Below are positions 16,868-26,355 of a DNA stretch of 64,000 nucleotides, in pieces. Numbering within the stretch: position 1 is the first letter of the stretch; each line of letters opens with the position of its first letter. The notes beneath the pieces were generated by a model. It did no database searches and was not told the DNA's origin. It saw only the letters and a list, made by a program, of their open reading frames with translations. This stretch comes from Roseivirga misakiensis (GTDB lineage Bacteria > Bacteroidota > Bacteroidia > Cytophagales > Cyclobacteriaceae): assembly GCF_001747105.1 (NCBI RefSeq), contig NZ_MDGQ01000005.1, positions 2,418,001 through 2,482,000 of the forward strand, given 5' to 3'. The translations under genes and the position numbers were made by a program.

Positions 16868-17818
16868 TTAAGCATTCCAATCAATGCGATAATGTGTGGC
16901 TATCTTTCCTACCAAAACCTCATTAATTCGCTTGAATGATGCGAAGGTCCATCCTCCTACATGTGGAGATAAAACAACATTTTTTCGTTGAAATAGATTT
17001 TCGAATCTGGTTTTCTCAACTTCTGATAACTGATCGAACTTTTCTTTCTCCAATACATCCAAGGCAGCTCCCAATACTTTACCAGAATCTAACAGACTGA
17101 TCATATCCTGAATAGGAATGATCTCACCGCGGGCAGTATTTAGCAAGTAAATATCTTTATTAAACTGGTTGATAAAATCTTCACCTACCCAGCCACGAGT
17201 TTCCTCATTTAATGGAATATGTAAACTTAGAATATCTGCCTTGGCAAACATTTTTTCTAGACTTACCTCTTCCACGTTTTTCGTACCGAATCCTTTTCTG
17301 TACTTGTCATAGACCAATACGCGGCAGTCGAACGCTCTAAGTCTCTGGACGAAAGCTTGCCCCATGTAGCCATAACCAATAATCCCAACGGTTTTATCAC
17401 TAAGCTCTACACCTCTATTCCCCTCTCGGTCCCAAATCCAGTTTCTAACTTCTTGATCGGCACGATTAATATTGTTTAATAGGTTAAGCAAAAGGCCAAC
17501 AGCATGCTCAGCTAAAGCATCTCTGTTTCCTTCAGGAGCATTTAGGATTTCTATGCCTTTAGACTCCACGTATTCCACGTCAATCTTGTCCAAACCTGCA
17601 CCTGCTCTTCCGATAAACTCTAGTTTTCCCGCACGGTCAACCAATTCTCTATCGACAGATGTTTTACTTCGGATGAGGATACCATGATAGACTCCAATTT
17701 CTTCTAGAATACCTGCTCTATCTAGTTCTGGCTTGTAAACCGGTTCTATACCAATTTCCAATAGTAATTCACAGATGCTTTTGTGCATCTCGTCCACTAT
17801 AAGGCACTTTTTACGCAT
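16868..17818 (-). CDS. D-isomer specific 2-hydroxyacid dehydrogenase (phosphoglycerate dehydrogenase-like)
   Basis: A 316-residue NAD-dependent dehydrogenase. The Rossmann glycine motif is GIIGYGYMGQ (about residues 144-153), and the catalytic trio is visible as Arg in NTARGE (about 228-233), Glu in LDVLEKE (about 257) and His in SPHVGGW (about 286). It lacks the C-terminal ACT domain of full SerA, so feedback control by serine is not expected. Phosphoglycerate dehydrogenase is the likeliest reaction, but glycerate or lactate dehydrogenase activity cannot be excluded. It starts 3 nt after the mgtE stop codon and ends that operon. Confidence 0.88.
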   Translation of the reverse strand: MRKKCLIVDEMHKSICELLLEIGIEPVYKPELDRAGILEEIGVYHGILIRSKTSVDRELVDRAGKLEFIGRAGAGLDKIDVEYVESKGIEILNAPEGNRDALAEHAVGLLLNLLNNINRADQEVRNWIWDREGNRGVELSDKTVGIIGYGYMGQAFVQRLRAFDCRVLVYDKYRKGFGTKNVEEVSLEKMFAKADILSLHIPLNEETRGWVGEDFINQFNKDIYLLNTARGEIIPIQDMISLLDSGKVLGAALDVLEKEKFDQLSEVEKTRFENLFQRKNVVLSPHVGGWTFASFKRINEVLVGKIATHYRIDWNA

Positions 17819-17821
17819 AAA

Positions 17822-19189
17822 TTAAAGTAGTAAAAGATTTGCTATGGCTAGGTAAACGATGATTCCTAAAATATCGTTCGTAGTAGTAATAAAAGGTCCT
17901 GAGGCAAGGGCTGGATTAATACCGAATTTGTCCAAAATTAAAGGTGTAGCTGTCCCCATAAAAGAGGAAAGCATCACGACACAAATCAAAGATATAGCCA
18001 CTACACTTGGTAAACCTTCTTCGCCACCTTTCCACCATAAGACTATACCAAAACTAATGGCTGCCAATACAACGCCTGTGAGCAATGCCACGAGTAACAT
18101 TTTCCCGACTCTACGACCAAATGACTCCTCAAAGGCTGATTTATTTGCCAAACTTTGAACAACCAGTGTAGAGGACTGAATCCCGACATTTCCACCAGTA
18201 GCCATAACCAATGGTATAAAAAATGCCAAAGCAGCGTTTTTCTCCAAATCTCCTTCAAAAAAGCCGATTGCCCATGCCCCGAAAGTCCCACCGATCAGTC
18301 CCACAAGTAGCCAAGGCAGACGAGCCTTTGAAATTGCCCAAATGCTGTCATCCTCCTCCACATCATTGGAAATACCAGACATTAATTGCATGTCCTCTTC
18401 GGCCTGTTCGGTGATTACATCAACGATATCGTCAATGGTAATTCTACCGACTAGTTTCCCTTGCAGATTGATCACTGGTACGGCGACCAAGTCATACTTC
18501 TGCATAATATCGGCCACTTCATCCTCATCCAGGTAAGTCTCTACCGATTTGATATCCTCATCGTAGATATCTTTTATTTGAGTTTTAGCATTGGCCAGGA
18601 TAATTTTTTTGACTGAGACTTTGCCCAGAAGCTTTTCGTTATCATCGACAACATAAATGGAATAGAGTTTTTCAACATTTTCACCCTGGCGCCTAATTTC
18701 TTCAATGGTTTGCTGAATGTTCCAATTGACATTGGCCACAACCATTTCCTTGGCCATCAGACCACCTGCACAGTCTTCGTCATAGCGCATGAGTTCTTGA
18801 ATGTGCGCTGCGCTTTCCTCGTCCTTGATCGCTGCGATCACCTCTTCGCGCGTCCGAACGGGTAAGTCATTAATGGCATCAACCGCATCATCGGATTCCA
18901 TTTCCTCGATGTATTGTGCAATCTCCTCTGAGCTCAACTCATTTAAGAACTCTTTACGAGTATCCTCCTCAAATTCTTCAATTACATCAGCACTGATTTC
19001 ATTGTTAAGCACCTCCAAGACGTACTTGGCCTGTTCAGAATCGGCTTCATCGAGTAAAAGGGAAATATCAGCTGGATCCACCCCTTCCAGTGAGCTGGCG
19101 ATAAAGGCCGCATCTTTACGTTCAACAGCTTGAACGATGGATTCCAAAAACTCTTTGGAAAGCTCAAATGCTAAGTGCTCTGCTGACAC
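17822..19189 (-). CDS. mgtE: Magnesium transporter MgtE
   Basis: A 455-residue inner-membrane Mg2+ channel. It has the acidic N-domain of helical repeats (about 1-135), a pair of CBS domains (about 140-260), a linking plug helix and a membrane domain of five helices (about 285-455) with the pore-region sequences GGNVGIQSSTLVVQSL and SGPFITTTNDILG. The acidic N and CBS domains sense cytoplasmic Mg2+ and close the pore when it is bound. The gene overlaps the end of ksgA by 19 nt, so it is probably translated by coupling. Confidence 0.95.
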   Translation of the reverse strand: MSAEHLAFELSKEFLESIVQAVERKDAAFIASSLEGVDPADISLLLDEADSEQAKYVLEVLNNEISADVIEEFEEDTRKEFLNELSSEEIAQYIEEMESDDAVDAINDLPVRTREEVIAAIKDEESAAHIQELMRYDEDCAGGLMAKEMVVANVNWNIQQTIEEIRRQGENVEKLYSIYVVDDNEKLLGKVSVKKIILANAKTQIKDIYDEDIKSVETYLDEDEVADIMQKYDLVAVPVINLQGKLVGRITIDDIVDVITEQAEEDMQLMSGISNDVEEDDSIWAISKARLPWLLVGLIGGTFGAWAIGFFEGDLEKNAALAFFIPLVMATGGNVGIQSSTLVVQSLANKSAFEESFGRRVGKMLLVALLTGVVLAAISFGIVLWWKGGEEGLPSVVAISLICVVMLSSFMGTATPLILDKFGINPALASGPFITTTNDILGIIVYLAIANLLLL

Positions 19190-19956
19190 GACGAAATTAG
19201 ATTTGTTAGTGCTACGAACTGATTTACCGATAGTGTTTCCGCCCTTAAAGCAAGTGTTGGATGGTCGGATAACTCAGCTGGCAAATTTATAGCTTTTAAA
19301 GCATTGCGCAACGTTTTCCTTCTCATTTGAAAGCCAGCTTTTACAACCCTTTTAAATAAAGCTTCGTCGCAATCTAAAGCCTTGATTTTGTTCCGTTTAA
19401 GCCTAATCACACCTGAATCCACTTTTGGTGGTGGATTAAAAACATTAGGCTTAACTGTAAACAAGTATTCTATGTCGTAGTAGGCTTGCAGTAGTACGCT
19501 TAAAATTCCATAGGTTTTATTTCCAGGAGGTGAAGCCAGCCTTTCGGCAACTTCTTTTTGGATCATACAAACCACTTCAGGAATTTCTTGGTGATGATCT
19601 AAGACCTTGAAAAATATCTGAGAAGAAATATTGTATGGAAAATTACCAACCACAGCTAGTGGTGTTCCAGTATTGGCAAAAAAATTATGCTTGAGAAAAT
19701 CCCCTGAAATGATCCGATCACTCAACGACGAATAATGCTTTTTGAGATAATCTATAGACTCATGATCTACTTCAACTACCCAAGTCTCGAACTCTTTTTT
19801 TAATAAGAACTGTGTAAGTACCCCCGTACCAGGACCTATCTCCAAAATGGTGTTGTATTCACCATGTCCAGTAAGCCCATCGGCGATTCTTTCGGCTATG
19901 CTTAAATCCTTTAAAAAGTGTTGACCGAGGTGTTTCTTGGGGCGTACTGATGACAT
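19171..19956 (-). CDS. ksgA: 16S rRNA dimethyladenosine methyltransferase KsgA
   Basis: A 261-residue methyltransferase that dimethylates two adjacent adenines near the 3' end of 16S rRNA during small-subunit assembly. Motifs: KKHLGQHFLKD at the start, SAM-binding ILEIGPGTGVLTQFLL (about 38-53), and the catalytic NFPYNIS (about 108-114). Loss of this enzyme gives kasugamycin resistance in known bacteria. It is the first gene of the three-gene minus-strand operon and is divergent from pdxA with 88 nt between starts. Confidence 0.96.
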   Translation of the reverse strand: MSSVRPKKHLGQHFLKDLSIAERIADGLTGHGEYNTILEIGPGTGVLTQFLLKKEFETWVVEVDHESIDYLKKHYSSLSDRIISGDFLKHNFFANTGTPLAVVGNFPYNISSQIFFKVLDHHQEIPEVVCMIQKEVAERLASPPGNKTYGILSVLLQAYYDIEYLFTVKPNVFNPPPKVDSGVIRLKRNKIKALDCDEALFKRVVKAGFQMRRKTLRNALKAINLPAELSDHPTLALRAETLSVNQFVALTNLISSCQQST

Positions 19957-20044
19957 GAAGACAACTTAGGTAAAAAACATTAATTTGCGCAAAAATGAGC
20001 CTTTCGATCGAAAGTAAAAACTAATAGCTTTTTTGTAAGAAGAT

Positions 20045-21070
20045 ATGAACGAGGAAAAAAGAGACAAAAGAACTAACCCAATCATCGGCATTACCATTGG
20101 AGACATCAATGGTATTGGTCCAGAGGTAATCATCAAGGCCGTAGAGAATAATAAGCTTTTTCAATACGTCACTATTCTAGTTTATGGCCATGGTAAAGCG
20201 CTTTCTCACTATAAAAAACTCTTGGATCGAGAGAAATTTAGTTTTAACCAAATTCAATCAATTGATCAGGTTAACCCCAAAAAGTTAAACGTCATTAACT
20301 GCGTCGATGCCGATCTGACTATAAATACTGGCAAAGAAACTAAGCAAGGGGGAGAATTGGCGCTAGCGGCTTTATTGAAAGCGAGTGAAGACCTGAAAAA
20401 TGATAAAATTCAAGGCATCGTTACGGCTCCAATTAACAAGAACAATATTCAATCCGAAGAATTTAAATTCCCAGGTCATACGGAGTTTTTTACGGAAAAA
20501 TTTGGCGCTAAAGACAGCCTAATGTTCTTGTGTAATGAACACTTAAAAATTGGTGTCGCCACTGGTCATATTCCATTAACTAAAATTGGAGAGCATCTAA
20601 CGAAGGAAGTTATTTTGAGAAAAGGTAACCTAATGCTTAAATCGCTTAAAAAAGACTTTGGCATTCGAAAACCTAAAGTGGCCATTCTCGGTTTGAATCC
20701 ACACGCGGGTGAAGATGGCTTGTTGGGTTCCGAAGAGGAAGAAATTATATCCCCAGCGATCAAGGAATTAAAGGACGCAGGGCATCTAGTTTATGGTCCA
20801 TATCCTGCCGATGGTTTCTTCGGCAATGGTACCTATGCCAAATTTGACGGCATTTTAGCCATGTATCATGACCAAGGGTTGATACCTTTCAAAACACTAG
20901 CTTTTGAGGATGGAGTCAATTTTACAGCTGGACTTTCAATCGTGAGAACTTCCCCTGACCATGGTACCGCATATAACATCTCAGGTAAGGGCATTGCTCA
21001 TGAACAGAGCATGCGATCGGCTATTTATATGGCGATTGATGTTATTAAGAATAGAAATTTGGACGTTTAG
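20045..21070 (+). CDS. pdxA: 4-hydroxythreonine-4-phosphate dehydrogenase PdxA
   Basis: Oxidises 4-phosphohydroxy-L-threonine in the DXP-dependent route to pyridoxal phosphate. The 341 residues include GDINGIGPEV near the N-terminus and the three metal-binding histidines in FPGHTEFF (about residue 144), LNPHAGEDGLLG (about 220) and MYHDQGLIPFK (about 276), then the C-terminal RTSPDHGTAY. Length matches the family. It is monocistronic as far as can be seen, with a hairpin about 20 nt after the stop codon. Confidence 0.95.
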   Translation: MNEEKRDKRTNPIIGITIGDINGIGPEVIIKAVENNKLFQYVTILVYGHGKALSHYKKLLDREKFSFNQIQSIDQVNPKKLNVINCVDADLTINTGKETKQGGELALAALLKASEDLKNDKIQGIVTAPINKNNIQSEEFKFPGHTEFFTEKFGAKDSLMFLCNEHLKIGVATGHIPLTKIGEHLTKEVILRKGNLMLKSLKKDFGIRKPKVAILGLNPHAGEDGLLGSEEEEIISPAIKELKDAGHLVYGPYPADGFFGNGTYAKFDGILAMYHDQGLIPFKTLAFEDGVNFTAGLSIVRTSPDHGTAYNISGKGIAHEQSMRSAIYMAIDVIKNRNLDV

Positions 21071-21088
21071 TTGTATTTTTAGGTTGTT

Positions 21089-21107
21089 GGTCAATTAATT
21101 ATTGACC
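21089..21107 (+). terminator. Hairpin after pdxA (possible weak terminator)
   Basis: GGTCAAT and ATTGACC form a perfect 7-bp stem with a 5-nt AT loop, about 20 nt after the pdxA stop codon. No clear T-run follows, so it may be a weak or factor-assisted terminator, or an operator for the downstream gene. Confidence 0.4.
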
Positions 21108-21169
21108 TGTATCGATTTAATAAACCCGCGATTGGACGCGACGTTTTTAACTTTTAGAACGCAAAAGCA

Positions 21170-21469
21170 TTGATTAAAGCCACAGCGATTGTATTGTTAC
21201 TTTCCTTCTCTAACCTTCTGGTGTTAGACAGTGGCCTATTTTCTATTGCTGAAATTGACGGTTTAGAGATTTTTGAGAATGACTCTGAAAAAGAATCCGA
21301 AAAGGATAATGAGTTAGAGGAGAACGAGAAGAGTATTTCAGAAAATCCAAAAAATCAGTTTGCTTCTATTGAATCGATGCAAGGGAACCTGTGCTCAAAT
21401 GCCGAGCATGAAAGCCACCGACTCCTCAGGCTTTATCAAGAAATACCCGTCCCCCCTCCAGAGCATTGA
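21170..21469 (+). CDS. Small exported acidic protein upstream of the SulP gene
   Basis: I do not recognise a family. The 99 residues start at a TTG (no in-frame ATG is available), followed by a hydrophobic signal-like segment (about 4-24), a strongly acidic middle (about 27-55, rich in Glu, Asp and Ser), one Cys (about 74) and a basic/aromatic end with the unusual proline run PVPPPEH. It lies about 80 nt before the SulP transporter gene on the same strand. The gene is supported mainly by the signal-like start, the distinct composition and the neat spacing; a spurious open frame remains possible. Confidence 0.55.
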   Translation: MIKATAIVLLLSFSNLLVLDSGLFSIAEIDGLEIFENDSEKESEKDNELEENEKSISENPKNQFASIESMQGNLCSNAEHESHRLLRLYQEIPVPPPEH

Positions 21470-21546
21470 ATTATTAGCTCGATTCACAACTATTTTTTAA
21501 TTCAATTCTGGGATAACCTAACGTGCCGAAAGCACACCCTATTTTT

Positions 21547-23178
21547 ATGAAGACAGATATTTTTAAAAATTTAAAGAACGATGCGCCAGCTGGCCTAGTC
21601 GTGTTTTTAGTTGCAGTACCACTTTGCCTTGGTATTGCCTTAGCTTCTGGAGCACCCCTATTTTCAGGGATTATTGCCGGTATGGTCGGTGGTATCATAG
21701 TCACAACTTTTAGTGGATCAAGCCTTGGCGTCAGTGGCCCTGCAGCCGGTTTAGCAGCCATTGTACTCGTTGGAATCCAGGATTTAGGCGCCTTCGATAT
21801 TTTCCTAATGTCTGTTGTTATAGCGGGTGTTATTCAATTTGTACTCGGTATTGCTAAAGCGGGAATTATTGGATACTACTTCCCTAGTGCCGTCATAAAA
21901 GGCATGTTGGCCGCTATCGGGGTTATTATAATTCTAAAACAGATTCCACATGCTTTTGGGTATGATGCCGATCCGGAAGGTGACCTAGGTTTCATTCAAG
22001 CAGATGGCGAAAATACATTCTCTGAGCTATTAAACATGGTCAACTTCATTTCCCCCGGGGCATTGACCATCGCTGCTATTTCACTAGGCATTCTTATTCT
22101 CTGGGAACAAAAGTTCATGAAAAGAATAAAAATCACTCAGATCATCCAAGGTCCATTGGTAGTGGTAGTTTCTGGGATTTTAATGGCCATTGGCTTTAAT
22201 GGTTCTTCGCTGGCCATAAGTTCCGATCACATGGTAAATATTCCTGTGGCAGGAGATGTGACTGGCTTTATCAATCAATTTACCTTACCAGATTTTGGAG
22301 CTATCACCAATTCAAAAGTTTGGGTTTTAGGTATCACTATCGCGATTGTAGCCAGTCTGGAGACCTTGCTATGTGTGGAAGCAACGGATAAACTTGACCC
22401 ACAAAAAAGAGTCACCCCAACTAACCGAGAGTTAAGAGCACAAGGCATTGGTAATATGGTGGCTGGCCTAATAGGCGGCTTGCCAGTAACACAGGTAATT
22501 GTAAGGAGCTCCGCAAACATCCAATCAGGCGGTAAAACAAAAGCTTCGGCGTTGATTCATGGTCTCCTGATTTTAATATCAGCAATGTTAATACCCAATA
22601 TCCTGAACATGATTCCACTTGCCAGTTTAGCAGCCATTCTATTAGTAGTTGGTTATAAGTTGGCTAAACCAGCGCTTTTCAAACAAATGTTTGCTTCGGG
22701 TTATCCTCAATTCATTCCTTTTGTAGTGACTGTTTTAGCCATAGTCCTTACCGATCTATTGAAAGGCATTGGCATTGGAATGGCGGTAGCTATTTTCTAC
22801 ATACTCCTGAATAATTTGAAAAACCCTTTTGTCATGAAAGAAACACATGACGCATCTAAGAAACATTATCGAATTATTTTAGCCGAAATGGTGACCTTTT
22901 TGAATAAAGCTCAAATCCTAAAAGAGCTCAATAGAGTCCCAAATGATTCATCTCTTTTAATTGACGCCTCTAAAACAACTTACATTCAGCACGATGTATT
23001 AGAGATAATCAATGACTTTAAAGAAAGTGCTCGATACAAAAACATTAAACTCTCTATGTGTTGTATGAAACACTTGAATTTATCGAGTTATTCGAAGTCT
23101 TTAAATGAGCTTGTAATTAGTCCAGAAGAGGCCTCGAACTTCGAAGCGAAAGATAAGACTATGGCAGCAGCCATTTGA
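21547..23178 (+). CDS. SulP-family anion permease with STAS domain
   Basis: An inner-membrane SLC26/SulP transporter of 543 residues from the ATG at 21547. An in-frame GTG at 21523 would add eight polar residues, which I consider less likely. About 10-12 membrane segments span residues 15-430, with the family start PAGLVVFLVAVPLCLGIALA (about 12-31), GPAAGLAAIV and the VTQVIVRSSAN region. The C-terminal cytoplasmic STAS domain (about 445-540) is short. Substrates in the family are sulfate, bicarbonate or other anions. No carbonic anhydrase gene is adjacent, so the substrate cannot be chosen. Confidence 0.9.
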   Translation: MKTDIFKNLKNDAPAGLVVFLVAVPLCLGIALASGAPLFSGIIAGMVGGIIVTTFSGSSLGVSGPAAGLAAIVLVGIQDLGAFDIFLMSVVIAGVIQFVLGIAKAGIIGYYFPSAVIKGMLAAIGVIIILKQIPHAFGYDADPEGDLGFIQADGENTFSELLNMVNFISPGALTIAAISLGILILWEQKFMKRIKITQIIQGPLVVVVSGILMAIGFNGSSLAISSDHMVNIPVAGDVTGFINQFTLPDFGAITNSKVWVLGITIAIVASLETLLCVEATDKLDPQKRVTPTNRELRAQGIGNMVAGLIGGLPVTQVIVRSSANIQSGGKTKASALIHGLLILISAMLIPNILNMIPLASLAAILLVVGYKLAKPALFKQMFASGYPQFIPFVVTVLAIVLTDLLKGIGIGMAVAIFYILLNNLKNPFVMKETHDASKKHYRIILAEMVTFLNKAQILKELNRVPNDSSLLIDASKTTYIQHDVLEIINDFKESARYKNIKLSMCCMKHLNLSSYSKSLNELVISPEEASNFEAKDKTMAAAI

Positions 23179-23233
23179 TTGAAAACGACCAGATTGGAGC
23201 GATCATAGAAACTGTTATTTTTTATCTAATCTA

Positions 23234-23266
23234 GTTTTCTGGTTAGTGATTATTTATCTACCTTTG
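23234..23266 (+). promoter_or_regulatory. Bacteroidota-type promoter for the DUF177-rpmF operon
   Basis: A -7 box TACCTTTG (23259-23266) matches the Bacteroidota consensus TAnnTTTG. A T-rich -33 element (GTTTTC at 23234-23239) lies about 20 nt upstream. Expected transcription start is about 23273, giving a leader of about 20 nt before the TTG start of the DUF177 gene. Confidence 0.6.
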
Positions 23267-23291
23267 CAGACCTGAAATTCAAGCAAGGAAA

Positions 23292-23831
23292 TTGAAAGCA
23301 CTCAGAGAATTTGATATTCACATTTTCAAGCTTTCTAACGGAGAGCACAATTACCAGTTTGATATTTCAGATTCGTTCTTTGAACTGTTTGAAAATGAAA
23401 TGTTTAGCAAAGGGAAACTTATTGCCAACGTTTCACTCCAAAAGTCGAGTAGTATGATTCAAATGGACTTTCAAGTTGAAGGTATCGTTGAATTAACCTG
23501 CGATAGAAGTCTGGATTTATTTGACCATCCCCTTTCTTTTGAAAGTAGGATGCTCTTTAAATACGGCGATGAAGAGAAAGAATTGTCAGAAGACGTGATG
23601 GTGATCACTAAAGATTGCCAAACGATAAATGTTGCTGACTTACTTTTTGAATTTATCGGGCTGGAAGTTCCAATGAAGAAGCTTCACCCAAGATTCCAAG
23701 AGGAAGAAGATGACAATGACGATGAACTAGTTGTAGTATACAGCTCGAAAGAAGAAGGAGACGAACAGGAAGAAGAAGGAGATGTTGATCCGCGTTGGGC
23801 AGCACTCAAAAATTTAAAGAATAACAAGTAG
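23292..23831 (+). CDS. DUF177 (YceD-like) protein, 23S rRNA accumulation factor family
   Basis: A 179-residue protein starting at TTG (23292); the N-terminal KALREFDIHIFKLSNG is what the family begins with, so the start is trusted. A central conserved region has VEGIVELTCDRSLDLFDHPL (about 60-79), and the C-terminal 35 residues are very acidic. YceD-family proteins are linked to 23S rRNA and ribosome assembly in enterobacteria and are typically encoded just before rpmF, as here (25 nt). The downstream genes fabH, efp, accB and accC make a conserved Bacteroidota gene string linking ribosome, fatty-acid and elongation functions. Confidence 0.85.
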   Translation: MKALREFDIHIFKLSNGEHNYQFDISDSFFELFENEMFSKGKLIANVSLQKSSSMIQMDFQVEGIVELTCDRSLDLFDHPLSFESRMLFKYGDEEKELSEDVMVITKDCQTINVADLLFEFIGLEVPMKKLHPRFQEEEDDNDDELVVVYSSKEEGDEQEEEGDVDPRWAALKNLKNNK

Positions 23832-23856
23832 CGAAAGCGATTAAATAGAATTTAAA

Positions 23857-24048
23857 ATGGCGCATCCTAAAAGAAAAATTTCAAGAACGAGACGTGACAA
23901 ACGTAGAACTCACAAGAAATTGACCCCTAAAACACTCGTGGTTTGCCCAACCACTGGAGAACTTCACATGCCTCACAGAGCTTTCTGGCATGAAGGAAAA
24001 CTTTATTACAAAGGAAAGGTTGTAATGGAGAAAGAGGTGCTAGCCTAA
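23857..24048 (+). CDS. rpmF: 50S ribosomal protein L32
   Basis: A 63-residue basic ribosomal protein with the family start [16 protein letters not shown]. The zinc ribbon is degenerate: only one cysteine (VVCP, about residue 30) remains of the usual four, and the partner positions read TTGELHMPH, so this is a zinc-independent (C-minus) form. It lies between the DUF177 gene and fabH, as in many bacteria, and a hairpin follows its stop codon. Confidence 0.96.
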   Translation: MAHPKRKISRTRRDKRRTHKKLTPKTLVVCPTTGELHMPHRAFWHEGKLYYKGKVVMEKEVLA

Positions 24049-24065
24049 ATTTCAAAAACTTAAAT

Positions 24066-24098
24066 TACTGCTCCTGGATTTCTAATTCAGGAGCAGTA
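24066..24098 (+). terminator. Hairpin terminator after rpmF
   Basis: TACTGCTCCTG and CAGGAGCAGTA form an 11-bp stem (extendable by two weaker pairs) 17 nt after the rpmF stop codon. The following tract (CTTATTTAA) is only moderately T-rich, so some transcription may continue into fabH. Confidence 0.65.
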
Positions 24099-24215
24099 CT
24101 TATTTAAGGGCTTTTCTAAGCATAATTCCGAATCCATTTTAATTCTGATTACTTAACGCTTATATTGGCTCCCTAATTTAGACTTCAGGTCGACTTTAGA
24201 CCTTAACAATACTTA

Positions 24216-25214
24216 ATGACAAACATTCGAGCTCAAATCACGGGTGTCCAAGGCTACGTTCCAGAATATGTTTTAACTAACGACGAACTGGCTACCATGG
24301 TCGACACCAATGACCAATGGATCACTTCCCGTACTGGCATCAAAGAACGCCGAATCTTAAAGGGGGACAATCAAGGCACTTCAGTAATGGGCATAGAAGC
24401 CGTCAATGGGCTTCTTGAAAAGACAAATACTTCCCCAGAAGAAATCGACCTTATCATTTGCGCCACTACAACTCCTGATATGGTTTTTCCTGCAACAGCC
24501 AACATTATTGGTGATGCTGTAGGGGCAGTCAATGCATTCAACTATGACTTACAGGCGGCCTGTTCTGGATTCATTTACGCATTAACAACTGGTTCACAGT
24601 TCATTGAAACTGGTAAATACAAAAAAGTGATTGTGGTAGGTGCCGATAAAATGTCATCAATCATAGACTATACTGATCGTACAACCTGTATTATTTTCGG
24701 TGATGGCGGCGGCGCTGTAATGCTAGAGCCTTGTGAGGAAGAGTTCGGTATTATGGATTCCATTTTAAGATCTGATGGATCTGGTGCACAGCACTTACAT
24801 ATGAAAGCGGGTGGTAGTCGTAAACCGGCTAGCGCAGAAACGCTGCAGAACAGAGAGCATTTTGTCTATCAGGAAGGGTCTTCGGTTTTTAAATTTGCCG
24901 TAACTAATATGGCAGACGTTTCTGCCGAAATCATGGAAAGAAATAACTTGGTGGGTGATGATATTTCATTTTTAGTACCTCACCAAGCAAATAAAAGAAT
25001 CATTGATGCCACAGCCAGAAGAATGGGCATCGGGGAAGAAAAGGTAATGCTCAATATCCACAGATATGGCAATACTACCAGTGGAACAATTCCGCTTTGT
25101 TTGTGGGATTATGAATCACAACTTCGAAAAGGTGACAACCTTGTAATTGCCGCATTTGGTGGCGGATTTACTTGGGGGGCCATCTGGCTAAAATGGGCTT
25201 ACGACCCGAAATAA
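24216..25214 (+). CDS. fabH: Beta-ketoacyl-ACP synthase III (FabH)
   Basis: Condenses acetyl-CoA or a branched acyl-CoA with malonyl-ACP to start fatty-acid synthesis. The 332 residues show the catalytic triad: Cys in QAACSGFIY (about residue 113), His in VPHQANKRI (about 255) and Asn in [10 protein letters not shown] (about 285). Early motif [12 protein letters not shown] is typical. The gene is 30 nt before efp and in the same direction as accB-accC, which supply malonyl-CoA, so the cluster groups fatty-acid initiation genes. Primer preference (acetyl versus branched) cannot be read from the sequence. Confidence 0.95.
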   Translation: MTNIRAQITGVQGYVPEYVLTNDELATMVDTNDQWITSRTGIKERRILKGDNQGTSVMGIEAVNGLLEKTNTSPEEIDLIICATTTPDMVFPATANIIGDAVGAVNAFNYDLQAACSGFIYALTTGSQFIETGKYKKVIVVGADKMSSIIDYTDRTTCIIFGDGGGAVMLEPCEEEFGIMDSILRSDGSGAQHLHMKAGGSRKPASAETLQNREHFVYQEGSSVFKFAVTNMADVSAEIMERNNLVGDDISFLVPHQANKRIIDATARRMGIGEEKVMLNIHRYGNTTSGTIPLCLWDYESQLRKGDNLVIAAFGGGFTWGAIWLKWAYDPK

Positions 25215-25244
25215 TTTTTTTTACTAACAAATAACAGTCATCAC

Positions 25245-25814
25245 ATGGCAACTACTGCAGATATTAAGAATGGTCTTTGTATAGTAAAAGACAACGATCT
25301 CTGGATGATTACCGAGTTTCAGCACGTTAAACCTGGTAAAGGTCCTGCATTTGTCAGAACTAAGTTGAAGAATGTTAAAAGTGGAAAGGTGGTTGACAAC
25401 ACTTTTTCAGCTGGACATAAAATCGAAACAGCAAGAGTAGAGAAAAGAGGTCATCAATTTTTATATAAAGATGATTATGGCTTCCACTTCATGAATAGCG
25501 CGACTTTTGAGCAAGTTATGATTGAGGAACAAATGATTGGTAAGGGTGCAGGATTAATTAAAGACGGTCAAGAGGTAGATATTCTTTTTCATGCCGAAAC
25601 TGAGCTACCACTCACCTGTGAATTGCCTGCTTACGTTACTTTGGAAATCACCTATACTGAACCTGGTATAAAAGGAGATACTGCCACTAATGCTACTAAA
25701 GCTGCAACCCTAGAAACAGGCGCTGAAATACAAGTGCCATTATTCATTAACTTAGGGGATAAAATAAAAGTCGACACAAGAACTCACTCATATGGTGAGC
25801 GAGTAAAAGAATAA
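25245..25814 (+). CDS. efp: Translation elongation factor P
   Basis: A 189-residue EF-P that relieves ribosome stalling at proline runs. Domain I has the loop KPGKGPAF with Lys32 at the tip, the position modified in other bacteria. Domains II and III follow, ending with the family sequence [13 protein letters not shown]. No epmA, earP or ymfI-type modification gene is near, so the modification state is unknown. It lies 30 nt after fabH and 10 nt before accB. Confidence 0.96.
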   Translation: MATTADIKNGLCIVKDNDLWMITEFQHVKPGKGPAFVRTKLKNVKSGKVVDNTFSAGHKIETARVEKRGHQFLYKDDYGFHFMNSATFEQVMIEEQMIGKGAGLIKDGQEVDILFHAETELPLTCELPAYVTLEITYTEPGIKGDTATNATKAATLETGAEIQVPLFINLGDKIKVDTRTHSYGERVKE

Positions 25815-25824
25815 CTTCCTACGC

Positions 25825-26304
25825 ATGAATCCGAAAGAAATTAAGAACATGATAGACTTCATTGCCAAATCTGGTTTGGCTGAAGTGAACATTGAAACTG
25901 AAGAATTCAAAATTGAGGTAAGGCGAGATGCTGAAGCTACTGTAGTAGCAGCGGCTCCTGCAGCACCAGTGGCCGCTGCTCCAGCGCCTGCACCTGCTGC
26001 TCCTGCTCCAGCGGCCGCTCCTGAAGCTCCAGCTGCAAAACCAGCAGGAGAAGATACCAGCAAGTATGTAGAAATAAAATCACCGATGATCGGTACGTTC
26101 TACAGAACACCTAAACCAGAAGATCCACCATTTGTAAGTGTTGGAGATACCGTTGGTAATGGTGACAAGGTTTGTATCATTGAGGCAATGAAACTTTTCA
26201 ACGAAATTGAATCTGAAGTTTCAGGTACAATCGTGAAGGTTCTGGTTGAAAATGCTTCACCAGTAGAATACGATCAGCCACTCTTCTTGGTTGATCCATC
26301 ATAA
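25825..26304 (+). CDS. accB: Biotin carboxyl carrier protein of acetyl-CoA carboxylase
   Basis: A 159-residue carrier protein. The N-terminal part (about 1-38) is followed by a long Ala/Pro hinge (about 39-75) that lets the biotin arm move. The C-terminal biotinyl domain has the modified lysine in EAMKLFNEI (Lys about residue 125). AccBCD together make malonyl-CoA for fatty-acid synthesis. The next gene is accC, 51 nt downstream. Confidence 0.95.
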   Translation: MNPKEIKNMIDFIAKSGLAEVNIETEEFKIEVRRDAEATVVAAAPAAPVAAAPAPAPAAPAPAAAPEAPAAKPAGEDTSKYVEIKSPMIGTFYRTPKPEDPPFVSVGDTVGNGDKVCIIEAMKLFNEIESEVSGTIVKVLVENASPVEYDQPLFLVDPS

Positions 26305-26355
26305 TGGCGTAGAGGGACAAACTCCCTCTTATGTTTCATCTTTAATTGAATCACT

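Noticed and set aside
18801-19133. Ser-rich antisense frame opposite mgtE
   Set aside because: It is opposite the acidic N-domain of MgtE; the low-complexity serine content comes from complementing Glu/Asp codons.
24160-24215. AGGTC-N7-GACCT repeat before fabH as a fatty-acid regulator operator
   Set aside because: Only 5 bp per arm and unlike known FapR or FadR sites, so no support beyond chance.
25965-26040. Repeat array or CRISPR-like pattern
   Set aside because: The repeats are short Ala/Pro codons of the AccB hinge, without spacers; no CRISPR array was seen in the window.
25788-26063. Ala/Gly-rich antisense frame opposite accB
   Set aside because: It is the mirror of the Ala/Pro hinge of AccB; high GC of the hinge codons keeps the opposite frame open.
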